A DNA stretch of 64,000 bases from Anolis sagrei (Eukaryota; Chordata; Lepidosauria; Squamata; Anolidae). The notes under the pieces are model-generated. The model was given only the letters and a program-made list of their open reading frames with translations, ran no database searches and was not told the DNA's origin. Every line of letters begins with the position of its first letter. Position 1 is the stretch's first letter. The stretch is from assembly GCF_037176765.1 (NCBI RefSeq), contig NC_090024.1, positions 163,538,778 to 163,602,777 of the forward strand, in the 5' to 3' direction. This document shows positions 11,151 to 20,600 of this stretch, in pieces. Both the position numbers and the translations under genes were made by a program.

Positions 11151-12080
11151 CAGGTTGAGCACCCCTTAGTCAGAATTCCAAAATAAGAAATATAACAAAA
11201 TCCAAAATCATTCACACGGGTGGTGAGATAGTAGCACATCTACTTTTTGATAGTGTGGTGTACACAAACTTTGTTTAAAATATGATTAAAACGTTGTGCA
11301 TAAAATTACCTTCAGTCTATCCACCTCATCACATTGAGAGGGGGAAAACATAGGTGACCACCCTTTTAAGATGAGAGAATCGCCCCTCTTATATCGGCAG
11401 TAGTCCCATTTGACGTTATGCCTCCCCATAGTACTCACATGTGGAAACTTAAGAACTGGCAATACATTCATCCTACATTAATCACAAGGCCAATATCTAA
11501 AAACTAAGAGATCCCTTGCCCTGCCCAAAGCCCCTTACATGAAAGTTGACTGACACCAGGTTAAAACCATTTCTTTCAGTGGGAGCCTATGGTTCTGCAT
11601 CAAAGCCCATAGGATACAAGATACAGTGATCCATTTTAAAACCATTGATGAAAGTAGGGCAATGAAAACAGGACAGGAAACTGTGATGGTTCCCATTGCA
11701 CCTGTTTTTGGTAAACAGGTGCAATGGGAATGTTTGATAAGTGGTAGAAGATCTTAACACAATTGCTGGCCTGTGCTAGGAGTTCCCTCCTTGCAAGACC
11801 TCTTTGCAACCACAAGGACCATGCATGGCAGCCAGAAGTAGATTCACTCATGTGATGAGCTCCGTTCCCTTCCATGTTTGAAAAGAGGCTGAAGTGGGAA
11901 ATTTCTCAATGTGTTAAGGTGGTATGTAAGCATACATGAATTTCATATTAAGACTTAGGTCTCACCTGCAAGATATTTCATTATGTGCAAATACAGGAAT
12001 TTAAAAAAAATCTGGAGTGGGACCCTGAAATCCCAAACACTTCTGATCCCATGAATTTTGGGTAAGGGATACTGAACCTG
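11151..12080. mobile_element. Tigger-like DNA transposon derivative
   Basis: The left terminus CAGGTTGAGCACCCCTTA (after TA) is mirrored by the right terminus TAAGGGATACTGAACCTG. The interior has the usual 'AAATACAGGAATTT...TCCCAAACACTTCTGATCCC' stretch. The arrangement resembles Tigger (Tc/mariner group) elements with TA duplications, but the right TA is not kept. The middle (about 11290-11930) may be a further insertion. Confidence 0.5.
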
Positions 12081-12317
12081 AGTAGCCATTTAGATGATCA
12101 AGTTAATATAAAATACTCTAATAAAATGAAAAAGGGCAAAAAGTCAGCATCAACACTAAGTATTGGATTTAAGGAAATGGTCCCATTGTTGTCCCATACC
12201 AAATGGTTTCTTACCCATTTTTACCTCTATAGATTCCCCTATAAAATCAATTTAATATAAATGTATGGGTCAAACCGCATTTGACAAGACAATATCTGTG
12301 ACTCAGTTATAACTGCT

Positions 12318-12566
12318 GGAGCCCCCAGTGGCGCAGTGGGTTAAACCCCTGTGCCGGCAGGACTGAAGACTGACAGGTCACAGGTTCAAATCCAGGGAGA
12401 GCGTGGATGAGCTCCCTCTATTGGCTCCAGCTCCTCATGCGGGGACATGAGAGAAGCCTCCCACAAGGATGACAAAACATCAAAACATCTAGGCGTCCCC
12501 TGGGCAATTCTCTCACACGAGAAGCAACTTGCCAATTCTCAAGTCACTCCTGACACGACAAAAAAA
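12318..12566 (+). mobile_element. Complete squamate tRNA-type SINE (ACA-like)
   Basis: A full copy: head GTGGCGCAGTGGGTTAAACC (A box), CAGGTTCAAATCC (B box), the body GGGACATGAGAGAAGCCTCC, and tail CTCCTGACACGACAAAAAAA. It is flanked by a perfect 12-bp target duplication GTTATAACTGCT (12306-12317 and 12567-12578), which fixes both ends and the orientation. Confidence 0.92.
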
Positions 12567-12599
12567 GTTATAACTGCTAAAACTGCTGGGAAAATCCTA

Positions 12600-13105
12600 C
12601 CTTCTTTTATAACATGAGAACCAAATGTTGTCTATTTGAATAAAGCTGAAAAAATGAAAATCAAAGACCATGAGGATTACTTATTATTAATATTTAGATA
12701 CCTTGAGTGGATGTATCCAAATATTAATACAAGATAACAGACATACCAGTTGGTGCATAAGAAGATCTGGAAGGCCAATCCACACATACACTTTGACAGA
12801 AAGTTGCTTATTTTTCATTGAAATTCTAGGAAATGAGCCCCCTCCTCTCTACTAAACAATATATTTAGTTTTTAAAAAATATTTGCAAGATATAAGTAAA
12901 GGAATTCACCAATAATGTAAAAATTAAGGAATATGTCTATAATAAATAAACCTTAAATAAATATAATCATAATAACTTACACGTAAACTTCTAGAAAACA
13001 CTGCCAGATATCTATATAAACACCCAATACAAGGCATCTATAAACTGTAGATTCAGAAGCTGAGGTCCTCCATCCATTGCATAAAATAAAGGGTATGTCT
13101 TGCCA
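12600..13105. other. Intergenic stretch without recognised features
   Basis: AT-rich DNA, no ORF of note and no recognised repeat. Confidence 0.4.
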
Positions 13106-13208
13106 TTGCTAAAAGGATATATCTACACTGTACAACTAATGCAGTTTAGCACCACTTGAATCTTATGGAATCCTGCAATTTGCAGTTGCTGTGGCATCAA
13201 GACTCTTA

Positions 13209-13318
13209 GGGCCCTTTGAGACAGGCCCTATAACCTAGGATCTGATCCCAGGTGTTCTGCTTTAACCTGTATTATATGAGATCAGATCCTGGGATATAGG
13301 ACCTGTCTGGAAGGGCAC
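13209..13318. mobile_element. Harbinger-like MITE, short form, TTA duplication
   Basis: GGGCCCTTTGAGACAGGCCC on the left and ATAGGACCTGTCTGGAAGGG on the right. TTA flanks both sides (13206-13208 and 13319-13321). 110 bp, shorter than other copies. Confidence 0.7.
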
Positions 13319-13321
13319 TTA

Positions 13322-13472
13322 GGCCCCTTCCACACAACTGAATAAAATCCCACATTTTCTGCTTTGAACTGGAACATATGGCAGTGTGGACGCAGATAAC
13401 CCAGTTCAAAGCAGATTTTGTGGGATTTTCTGCCTTGATATTCTGAGTTACATGGCGGTGTGGAAAAAACCC
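13322..13472. mobile_element. Harbinger-like MITE abutting the previous copy
   Basis: Starts GGCCCCTTCCACACAACTGA immediately after the TTA that closes the copy at 13209, and ends GTGTGGAAAAAACCC before TAA (13473-13475). The two copies share one target triplet. Confidence 0.7.
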
Positions 13473-13564
13473 TAAAGCAGAGAAGGCCAAAGACCTTGTA
13501 AAACAACTCCTATGGTTCCTTAGTGGTGTGAAACCAGATTCATTCTATATTGTAGGTGCACCCT

Positions 13565-14430
13565 TACTTATCCTCTGAAAGGGCAAGCTGAATCAACTAA
13601 AAGCTTATTTCCAAAATGAGACAATAGTTCAAAAGCATGCAGATAAGCTTCAATAAAAATCAGGCAGCTGTAAAACAAAATTAATTCAACTGATAACTAT
13701 TCCTCAAAAGGAAACTACCAGGGGAATAAACAGATCATATTTTCAAAAGATGCAAGAAGAGAATTAGAATGCCTGCAATTAGCAGACAAACTCAGACCTT
13801 TGCTAAATAAATAGGTCTCTTTCAGTAAAAAGTAAATATGAAGGGGCAGGATAAATAGAATTATGATATTATTCCATTGGGATATTCAGTGTTTTCTGTC
13901 CTTTTGTCCATTGTACGAAGACAACCTCCAAACTTCTCGCCTTGCAAGGATGAAATCAATAGGCGAAAGCACAAAGAGACAGTACAACATTCTGATCCGT
14001 TTCATCACACTTGCATTCTAATATCCCATCATTACAAGTAATTTTGGCTTTCAAAGCTCAGCATGACTCATATGCCTAGAGACAATCCATTTTATATTTT
14101 GCCAGAGAGACCTGACAATTATATCTTGAAACATTTATTTTTACACCTTTAATAAAAGACAACCCCCATATTAATATTTTATCACTATCAGGCATTGAAA
14201 CTACACATTGCTAAAGTGCCACCTACTGTATCCACAGGAACAATACACATTACATGGGAGTAGTCTTTAGGCTTTAGAAGAAAATGCCTTTGTTGTCTGT
14301 GTGATCAGGAACTGGAGCATTTTTCTACCTTAAAGATTCAACAAAACAAGGATGTTTTGGATCATTACCCCAATCTCTGAGTTGGATTCAAACTTCATGA
14401 GAAAATAAGACTCTTGAAGATTTATATCTA
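13565..14430. other. Intergenic stretch without recognised features
   Basis: No recognisable gene, RNA or repeat. Confidence 0.4.
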
Positions 14431-14435
14431 AATTT

Positions 14436-14656
14436 GTGCGTGTGTGTCACGCTGTGGCAACCTCATGAATTTCACAGGATTTTCTTACTGAAAAAATACT
14501 CAGAGATGATTTTGCTAGTTTGGTCCTCTGAAATATGGCGCACAGTCAGTCCCTAGCATCCATTGGCAGTCTCCCATCCAAGTATTAATCAAAGCTTGAC
14601 CATGCTCAGCTTCCAAGGTCAAACAAGATCTGATATGTTTATGGTATTTAGGCCAT
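14436..14656 (-). mobile_element. 5S-rRNA-derived SINE, minus strand
   Basis: On the plus strand it ends GCTCAGCTTCCAAGGTCAAA then CAAGATCTGATATG, the complement of the 5S 'ATCTCGGAAGCTAAGCAGG' block. To its left is CTCCCATCCAAGTATTAATC (complement of the 'AGTACTTGGATGGGAG' block) and a SINE body. Confidence 0.7.
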
Positions 14657-14855
14657 ATGAGTAAATACTAATGTATTTTCATCATACAACCACACAGTTC
14701 TCCACAAAAACGGCATCATGGTATCAAATTCATAATAATTTCTTTTCAAATTGGATTATTAATTTACAGCATGACAAAGCTGAATTTAGAGGAGACATGT
14801 ATCACATAATGGAAACATCGACTTTCCTATATGATGCTTTGACTGTTGTTTATAT

Positions 14856-14940
14856 CATAGAATCATAGAGTTGGAAGAGACCTCATGGGCCATCCAGTCC
14901 AACCCCCTGCCAAGAAGCAGGAAAATCGCATTCAAAGATC
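14856..14940 (-). mobile_element. CR1 tail, minus strand
   Basis: ATCATAGAATCATAGAGTTG, then GGCCATCCAGTCCAACCCCC, is the reverse complement of the CR1 end. Confidence 0.8.
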
Positions 14941-15365
14941 AGGAACGGGGAAGATGTTGTTGAACACCAACTCCCATCATCCCTCACCATGGATGGATGC
15001 CGCAGTCCAGCAGCATTCAGGTCACATTTCCTACTGTTAAAAAGAAAGGTAGGCAACAGCAAAATTGAGGCAGTGCAGTATAACTGTTTGAGTTTTGGAT
15101 TAGGAGTCTGCAGGCACATCAACACTGTGGGATAAATGCAATTTGATTTCAATTTAACTGTCATGACTCAGGACTATGGAACCTTGGAAGTTGTAGTTTT
15201 ATGAGGTCTTTAGCCTTCTCACCAGAGTGCTGTGCCTCACTAAACTACAACTCCTATCATTCCATAGCATTGATGCATAGGTAGATGCAACAAGGGGAAA
15301 TGGCTTGAATCCCCAATCAGGTATGAAAACCCACTGGTGACCTTGGTGTAATAAAAACACTCTCA

Positions 15366-15532
15366 ATCACACTACAGAAAAAATCCACTTAAAATCCAGT
15401 TTCTGCCTCCTGCAGAATTCTGAGGTTTGTAGTTTAGGGAGGAACCTTTAACAGCTTCAGTAAACTACAAACCCCAGAATTCTGCAGGAGGCAGAACCCA
15501 GATTTTAAATGGATTTTTTTCTCTAGTGTGAT
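15366..15532. mobile_element. Fold-back MITE with long inverted arms
   Basis: The left arm (from ATCACACTACAGAAAAAATC through GCAGAATTCTGAGGTTTGTA) is nearly the reverse complement of the right arm (TACAAACCCCAGAATTCTGC through CTCTAGTGTGAT), with arms of about 70 bp and a short spacer. The terminal CACACTA/TAGTGTG suggests a hAT-type derivative. Transcripts would fold into one long hairpin. Confidence 0.75.
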
Positions 15533-15860
15533 GAAGATATCATCAGGGGAAATGAAATCCGTCTGATGGCTAGAAGTCCACGAGGGGAAATTAAAAGGAA
15601 CATCAGAGGCCCCATCTACTATCTATAATGCAGTTCAATTGTTTTGGAATGTGGAAGGATGAGTGCTCCTACCTGTCATCCGAACATCCTGAAAAACAGC
15701 AAAGGCAGCTGGGATGAGATTTTAACATGATTTACTCCTGAATATCTTCTATTGCAGTTTCTGACTTGTCATCCTAGCCCACTGCAGTTTCCAGAGGCTT
15801 TTTTTATTAAATCGAAATAATATCGTGCAAAGCCTGGGTAACACCACTTCATGATCGGTA

Positions 15861-16069
15861 CAGTCAATCCTCCATATCTACAATTTTTGTATCTGTGGAT
15901 TAAAACATCTACAGCTTGATTTTAAAAAAATATCCAAAGGGCAAGCTTTGATTTTGTCACTTTATATTAGGGATACTATCATTCTTTGGTATTATATATA
16001 TTGGAACGTGAGCAGCTATAGATTTTAGGATCTTGGAACCAAACCCCAGCAGGTACCAAAGGTCCACTG
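15861..16069. mobile_element. MER2/Tigger-like MITE, TA flanked
   Basis: The left end CAGTCAATCCTCCATATCTA and right end GTACCAAAGGTCCACTG resemble the termini of MER2-type Tigger derivatives. TA flanks both sides (15859-15860 and 16070-16071). Confidence 0.65.
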
Positions 16070-16120
16070 TACATTTATTGTACTTTCTGTAATGCATGGA
16101 TGTTCCACTCTGTAACTGTA

Positions 16121-16534
16121 CAGGCAGTCCTCGAGTTACAAATGACTCATAGTTAAGAATGGGGGTGAGGCAACAGGAAGCAAGACAAATCTACCCCTCT
16201 GAAGGGAAATTCACTACTGAAAGAGATACCATGAGGAAAGGGTGTCTCCACTGAAGCTTTCTCATCAATCCTTCTTTCCACAACAAGCCAAAGTTTTTAA
16301 AATACAATTATCACAGGGACAGAAAGTGAAGTGAAATTTTCTGAACAAGGGCACAGATCACCAAACAAACACCACAGGGGTATTAACCCTGCCCTATAAT
16401 ATCCAAAGCTTATCTATCTATCGATTGGGGGGGGGGGGTACACTTAAAACATGTACCTGTTCCAAATAACATGCAAATTCAGCTTAAGAACAAACCTACA
16501 AAACCTATGTTGTTAGAAACTTGGGGACTGCCTG
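16121..16534. mobile_element. TA-flanked Tigger-like element, CAGGCAGTCC family, copy 1
   Basis: Termini CAGGCAGTCCTCGAGTTAC and AACTTGGGGACTGCCTG are inverted. TA lies on both sides (16119-16120 and 16535-16536). It has no coding frame. Copies 2 and 3 lie at 38904 and 52285. A poly-G run lies inside near 16427-16438. Confidence 0.75.
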
Positions 16535-16579
16535 TATTCCTGTAACTGGTTCCCATTAAAAAGCTGTTTGACACTTTAG

Positions 16580-16745
16580 CAATCATGGGGCAATGCTATG
16601 GAGCCATGGGAGTTACTGCTCTGCAAGGCTTTTAGCCTTCTCTACCGGTCCTGGTGCCTCACCAAACTATAATTCCCATTATTCCATAGGTTTGAGCCAT
16701 GCCTGTTAAAATGGTGGCAAAGTGCATTAATTCTACAGTGTAGAT
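16580..16745. mobile_element. Palindromic MITE copy (same family as 13110)
   Basis: CTATGGAGCCATGGGAGTTA on the left, CCATTATTCCATAGGTTTGA then AATTCTACAGTGTAGATGCA on the right. A related, shorter copy lies at about 15160-15270. Confidence 0.55.
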
Positions 16746-16785
16746 GCAGCCATAGTTTCATGTTTAGATTTGGGCCTCCAATATA

Positions 16786-17221
16786 CAGTAGGCTCTCAGT
16801 TAACCGAAATCTCAAACAACTGGCAAAAAAAATGATACTGCATTTACAAAGCTGTCAATTGTATTATAAATACAGTTGACTGTGTCACATTACATTAAAT
16901 TTGTATTAGTCTTAATTTGCTTTTAATTACTGTATTTCAACACTGATATCAAGTCAATACAGACTTTATGGAATGGTATAATGTGAATCATAGTATTTTA
17001 TAGGAACCAGACAAGCAACCAGAAACATTCATCCAGCACCTACCAATTCCCATGGGTGCCGGTTAACTGAGGGCCCTTCCACACAGCCATATCAAGGCAG
17101 AAAATCCCACAATATCTGCTTTGAATTGGGTTATCAGAGTCCATACTGCCATATATCCTGGTTCAAAACAGAAATTGTGGGATTTTATTCAGCTGTGTGG
17201 AAGGGGCCTGAGAGTCTACTG
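16786..17221. mobile_element. Tigger-like element interrupted by a Harbinger-like MITE
   Basis: Inverted termini CAGTAGGCTCTCAGTTAACC and GGTTAACTGA + GAGTCTACTG. TA precedes the left end. Removing the MITE at 17071-17208 with one TGA copy restores a continuous right terminus. Confidence 0.7.
17071..17208. mobile_element. Harbinger-like MITE inside a Tigger-like terminus
   Basis: Begins GGGCCCTTCCACACAGCC and ends CTGTGTGGAAGGGGCC, with an exact TGA duplication (17068-17070 and 17209-17211). It is younger than the element it cut. Confidence 0.8.
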
Positions 17222-17342
17222 TTATTTCTTTATGTACATATATGCAAATGTACCCAGTCTGTTGAAAGCATGAATTTTAAACTCATGTAATGTGTTTTGG
17301 TCTCAGCCCTGTGTAATTAATATGCATCTTACAGAAATGTTT

Positions 17343-18265
17343 TGATCATTAACCGTGCTCCATGCAGTCATGCTGGCCATATTATCTTGGAGGTGTCTAT
17401 GGGGTTGCCCTTGAAGACAGCCCGGAAGCTCCAACCGGTACAATGGGCGGCAGTCAGGCTCCTTACTGGAGCAAACTATAGGGAGCATAAAACACCCCTT
17501 TTAAAACAGCTTCACTGACTACCAATAAGTCGCCGAGCCAAATTCAAGGTGCAGGTTATGACCTATAAAGCCCTAAACGGTTCGGGCCCCACCTATCTTT
17601 GCGATCGCATCTCCCTCTATGAACCGGCGCAAAGTTTAAGATCTTCCGGGGAGGCCCTCCTTTCGCTCCCACCACTGTCACAAGCATGGTTGGTGGGGAC
17701 GAGAGAGAGAGCCTTCTCGGTGGTGGCCCCTCGCCTCTGGAATGTCCTTCCTAGAGAAATAAGACAGGCCCCATCCCTGCCCTCCTTTCGTAAGAACCTG
17801 AAGACCTGGTGGTTTAAACAAACCTTTGAGAACGACTGGTTTTAGCTCTACCCCAGATACGGTTGAAATTGGCCATATCTTCTTCTATCAATTACCAAGG
17901 TCACTCTCTTCTGTTAGGCCCTGGAAATGTACAGCCATAGACTCTACCTAACTTCCCGGGCCCTCTAAAATCGCAGTAGCCCAACCCGGCCTTTTAAACA
18001 GCCTTGATCAAACATGATTATTTTAAATATATGTGCTATTGTGGTTTTAATGCTTATATTGTCTTGTAAATTTTATGTTTATGCCATTTTTTCCCTTGTA
18101 TGTACTTTTTATGTTTACTTGGAAATCACTCTGAGTCCCCGGTATATAAATAAAGTTTTGTTGTTTGTTGTATGGACAATGTCGGCTCTTCGGCTTAGAA
18201 ATGGAGATGAGCACCAACCCCCAGAGTCAGACACGACAGGACTTAATGTCAGCAGAAAACTTTTA
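17343..18265 (+). mobile_element. tRNA-SINE tail split by an L2 insertion
   Basis: The 5' piece (GTGCTCCATGCAGTCATGCT, GGAGGTGTCTATGG, to about 17402) and the 3' piece (ATGGACAATGTCGGCTCTTC, AGAGTCAGACACGACAGGAC, from about 18172) are consecutive parts of the second SINE family. The full copy at 18753 shows them joined. Confidence 0.7.
17403..18174 (+). mobile_element. L2-type LINE, 3' end, inserted in a SINE
   Basis: The frame 17549-17845 encodes the RT C-terminus: KVQVMTYKALNGSGPTYLCD, then ERAFSVVAPRLWNVLP, then SFRKNLKTWWFK. This is the classic L2-group ending '(Y)KAL.G..P.YL......AFS..AP.LWN.LP......F...LKT'. The frame upstream (about 17440-17540) reads LLTGANYREHKTPLLKQLHW-like, so the ORF once ran further 5'. 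It ends with GAGTCCCCGGTATATAAATA and a GTTGTT tail. A possible short duplication TATGG flanks it. 5' truncated. Confidence 0.82.
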
Positions 18266-18752
18266 CCTTTAACTTTGATCATTATCTTTTATGAACTGAA
18301 CTTTAATGAGTGCTTGTAGAATTTTTATATAGTACTAGCTTGGGTACCCGATGTTATTTGAAAAAGTCAGTTTTTTAATTGTACAAAATGTGTAAGGTTG
18401 TGGGTGAACTATAACTCACATCATGCCAGGTTAACCCCAAAAAACTCCATCAGTACTTCAGGTTTGTTATGCTGAACAAGTTTGCTCTAGATGCAAACTC
18501 TAGATTATTAAGTAGATATTCCATTTTTTGGAATAGTAGCAGCTCAAATAGTATATGCTAGAGATACCTCTTTTAGAAGAATGGGAAAAATAGGTTACAG
18601 ATTTGCAGATAATGGATAAAATAACTGTACTATTAAGAGGAGAACCATTAGAGAACTTTGTTAATGAATGGCAACCAATTATTCAACATATCAATGTAAA
18701 ATTAAACTAAAAAAATGTATATGGAAGATCCTATAAGACTGTAGACAAGGAG

Positions 18753-19075
18753 CAAGATAAAGATTTTCTCCTGACATTAAGCCCAGTCGTGTCCGACTCT
18801 GAAGGTTGGTACTCATCTCCATTTCGAAGCTGAAGAGCCGGCGTTGTCTATAGTCACCTCCATGGTTATGTGGCCGGCATGACTGCATGGAGCGCTGTTG
18901 CCTTCCTGCTGAAGCGGTACCTATCGATCTACTCATATTTGCATGTTTTCGAATTGCTAGGTTGGCAGAAGCTGGGGCTGACAGTGGGAGCTCACGCCAC
19001 TCCCCAGATTCGAACCTGCGACCTTTTGGTCAACAAGCTCAGCAGCTCAGCGTTTTAACCCACTGCGCCACCAGG
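18753..19075 (-). mobile_element. Complete second-family tRNA-type SINE, minus strand
   Basis: The right end (plus strand CAGATTCGAACCTGCGACC, CAGCGTTTTAACCCACTGCG) is the complement of a tRNA-like head with B box GGTTCGAATC and A-box side GCGCAGTGGGTTAAAACG. The tail on the left (CCTGACATTAAGCCCAGTCG) is the 3' end. It is flanked by the 10-bp duplication AGACAAGGAG (18743-18752 and 19076-19085). Other pieces lie at 17343, 42899 and 45426. Confidence 0.85.
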
Positions 19076-19127
19076 AGACAAGGAGGAAACTGATATTAAG
19101 TTAGAGCCTATGATTCCTTTATATGTA

Positions 19128-19610
19128 CTGGGTTGTTGTAGGTTTTTTCGGGCTGTATGGCCATGGTCTACATCAGGGGTCCTCAAACTAAGGCCCAGGG
19201 GCCGGATACGGCCCTCGAAGGTCATTTACCCGGCCCTCGCTCAGGGTCAACCTAAGTCTGAAACGACTTGAAAGTACACAACAACAACAACAACAATCTC
19301 ATCAGCCAAAAGCAGGCCCACACTTCTCATTGAAATGCTAATAAGTTTATATTTGTTAAAATTGTTTTTCATTTTAATTATTGTATTGCATTTGTGTTTT
19401 TTGCACTACAAATAAGATATGTGCAGTGTGCATAAGAATTCATTCATGTTGTGTTTCTGTTTTTTTCAAATTATAATCTGGCCCTCCAACAGTTTGAGGG
19501 ACTATGACCTGGCCCTCTGTTTAAAAAGTTTGTGGACCCATGGTCTAGAGGCATTCTCTCCTGACGTTTCACCTGCATCTATGGCAAGCATCCTCAGAGG
19601 TAGTGTTTAT
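19128..19610. mobile_element. Unclassified repeat (Penelope-like end?) split by a hAT element
   Basis: GGGTTGTTGTAGGTTTTTTC and GGCTGTATGGCCATG on the left join to GCATTCTCTCCTGACGTTTC and ACCTGCATCTATGGCAAGCA on the right. The same sequence in reverse lies at 39266-39387. The 'CGAAACGT' core recalls Penelope-like termini, but this is a weak identification. Confidence 0.45.
19174..19542. mobile_element. hAT-type non-autonomous element
   Basis: The left terminus CAGGGGTCCTCAAACTAAGG and right terminus AAGTTTGTGGACCCATG are inverted relatives. The 8-bp flanks GTCTACAT and GTCTAGAG are an imperfect target duplication. The interior includes an ACAAC repeat near 19280. Confidence 0.65.
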
Positions 19611-19880
19611 ATGTACTGTTTAAACAGAAGACTGTGACCACTTAAAGAAAATATATTATGGAACACTAATGGCTGGAAAGTATTACACGGTACACAACAA
19701 ACACTTACAAATGTATGTCTATTGGAATAAATAAATCTTTTTAAAAAACTGGAATCCCAAACACTTTTTGTCCCTTTAAGGACAAGAGAAGGGATACTTC
19801 GGCCTGTATTTATCCCACCTGCTTGGCGGATTCGTAGTCTATTACAATGAATGAGATCCATCCAATTCGGATTTGTCTCC
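19610..19880. other. Short spacer upstream of the ZRANB2 promoter
   Basis: No recognised feature. AT content drops towards the GC-rich promoter. Confidence 0.35.
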
Positions 19881-19889
19881 AGCGTCTAT

Positions 19890-20600
19890 TGTGGCAATGA
19901 GGCGTCCTCCCAACGCCAGGGGTCGCTCTGCCTTTCCGCTCCTTTCCCGCCACGCTCGCTTTATAGGCGTCTAACAAAATGCCCAATTGAAGTAATTTAG
20001 TCTTTCCCAACTTTCTCCCTTCCTATTTATACCTGCCTCGACCTTTCAAGGTCCAGAGGAGCCGCAAGCGATTGCGCATTTGCTACAGCGAGTTGAAAGA
20101 AGTCGGTAGGAACAGGCGGAGCAAGGGCAGCCCCAACGGCCAAAGGACCCCGGAGGTCCTCGCTGTCGCCACCGAGGCCCAGCCGTCGCCGCCAGAGAGA
20201 CGCGTCCGGGCCGTTTCTCGGCTGCCAGAATGTCGACAAAGAATTTCCGCGTCAGCGACGGAGACTGGATCTGCCCGGACAAAAAGTGAGCGGCGGGAGG
20301 AGGCGGGGAGGCTAGGCCCAGTCGGGAGAGAGAGAGAGAGAGAAAGGCTCTGGGAAGCGGGCCGGGCCTTGCTTCGTCCCCTCTCCCTTGGGTTGCCTGA
20401 GAGAGTGAGAAGCCTTCTCTGGTTTGTCCTATTTATTTTTCCCCAGGGAAAGGAGTTCTTCAAGCGGCCTTTTCGGGCGGGGAGAACGAGCCCCTCACCA
20501 CTGTATTTCACCTGGGCCTTTTCCCCCGCACGGCCTTTTATATTAATATCCCACGGGATTGGCCTCCGCTTTACCTAGCCGTGATCCAATGCTGTGGAAT
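19890..20600 (+). promoter_or_regulatory. ZRANB2: ZRANB2 promoter, 5' UTR and GC-rich island
   Basis: GC and CpG content rise sharply around the first exon (GCCGTCGCCGCCAGAGAGAC, CGCGTCCGGGCCGTTTC). This is normal for a broadly expressed splicing-factor gene. The start site cannot be fixed by eye. A TATTTATA-like stretch at about 20023 could place it near 20050, but CpG promoters often lack a TATA box. The several overlapping ORFs here come from base composition. Confidence 0.65.
20230..20285 (+). CDS. ZRANB2: ZRANB2 coding exon 1
   Basis: Encodes MSTKNFRVSDGDWICPDK plus two bases of the next Lys, i.e. the first half of zinc finger 1. The donor is GTGAGC. Phase 2 end. Confidence 0.95.

Larger units (their letters stand above)
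13110..13563. mobile_element. MITE split by two Harbinger-like MITEs
   Basis: The left half (13110-13205: ATCTACACTGTACAACTAAT, CTTATGGAATCCTGC) and right half (13476-13563: CAGAGAAGGCCAAAGACCTT, AACTCCTATGGTTCC, ATTGTAGGTGCACC) are the two arms of one palindromic family. Copies also lie at 15150, 16580 and 20587. The arms are parted by the two Harbinger-like copies at 13209 and 13322. Confidence 0.65.

Noticed and set aside
18960-19070. tRNA gene on the minus strand
   Set aside because: Has A- and B-box-like sequence but no cloverleaf, and it forms the head of a SINE with a target duplication.
20072-20578. Overlapping open frames on both strands at the ZRANB2 promoter
   Set aside because: Produced by the CpG-rich composition. 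The real product is the 56-base coding exon starting at 20230.
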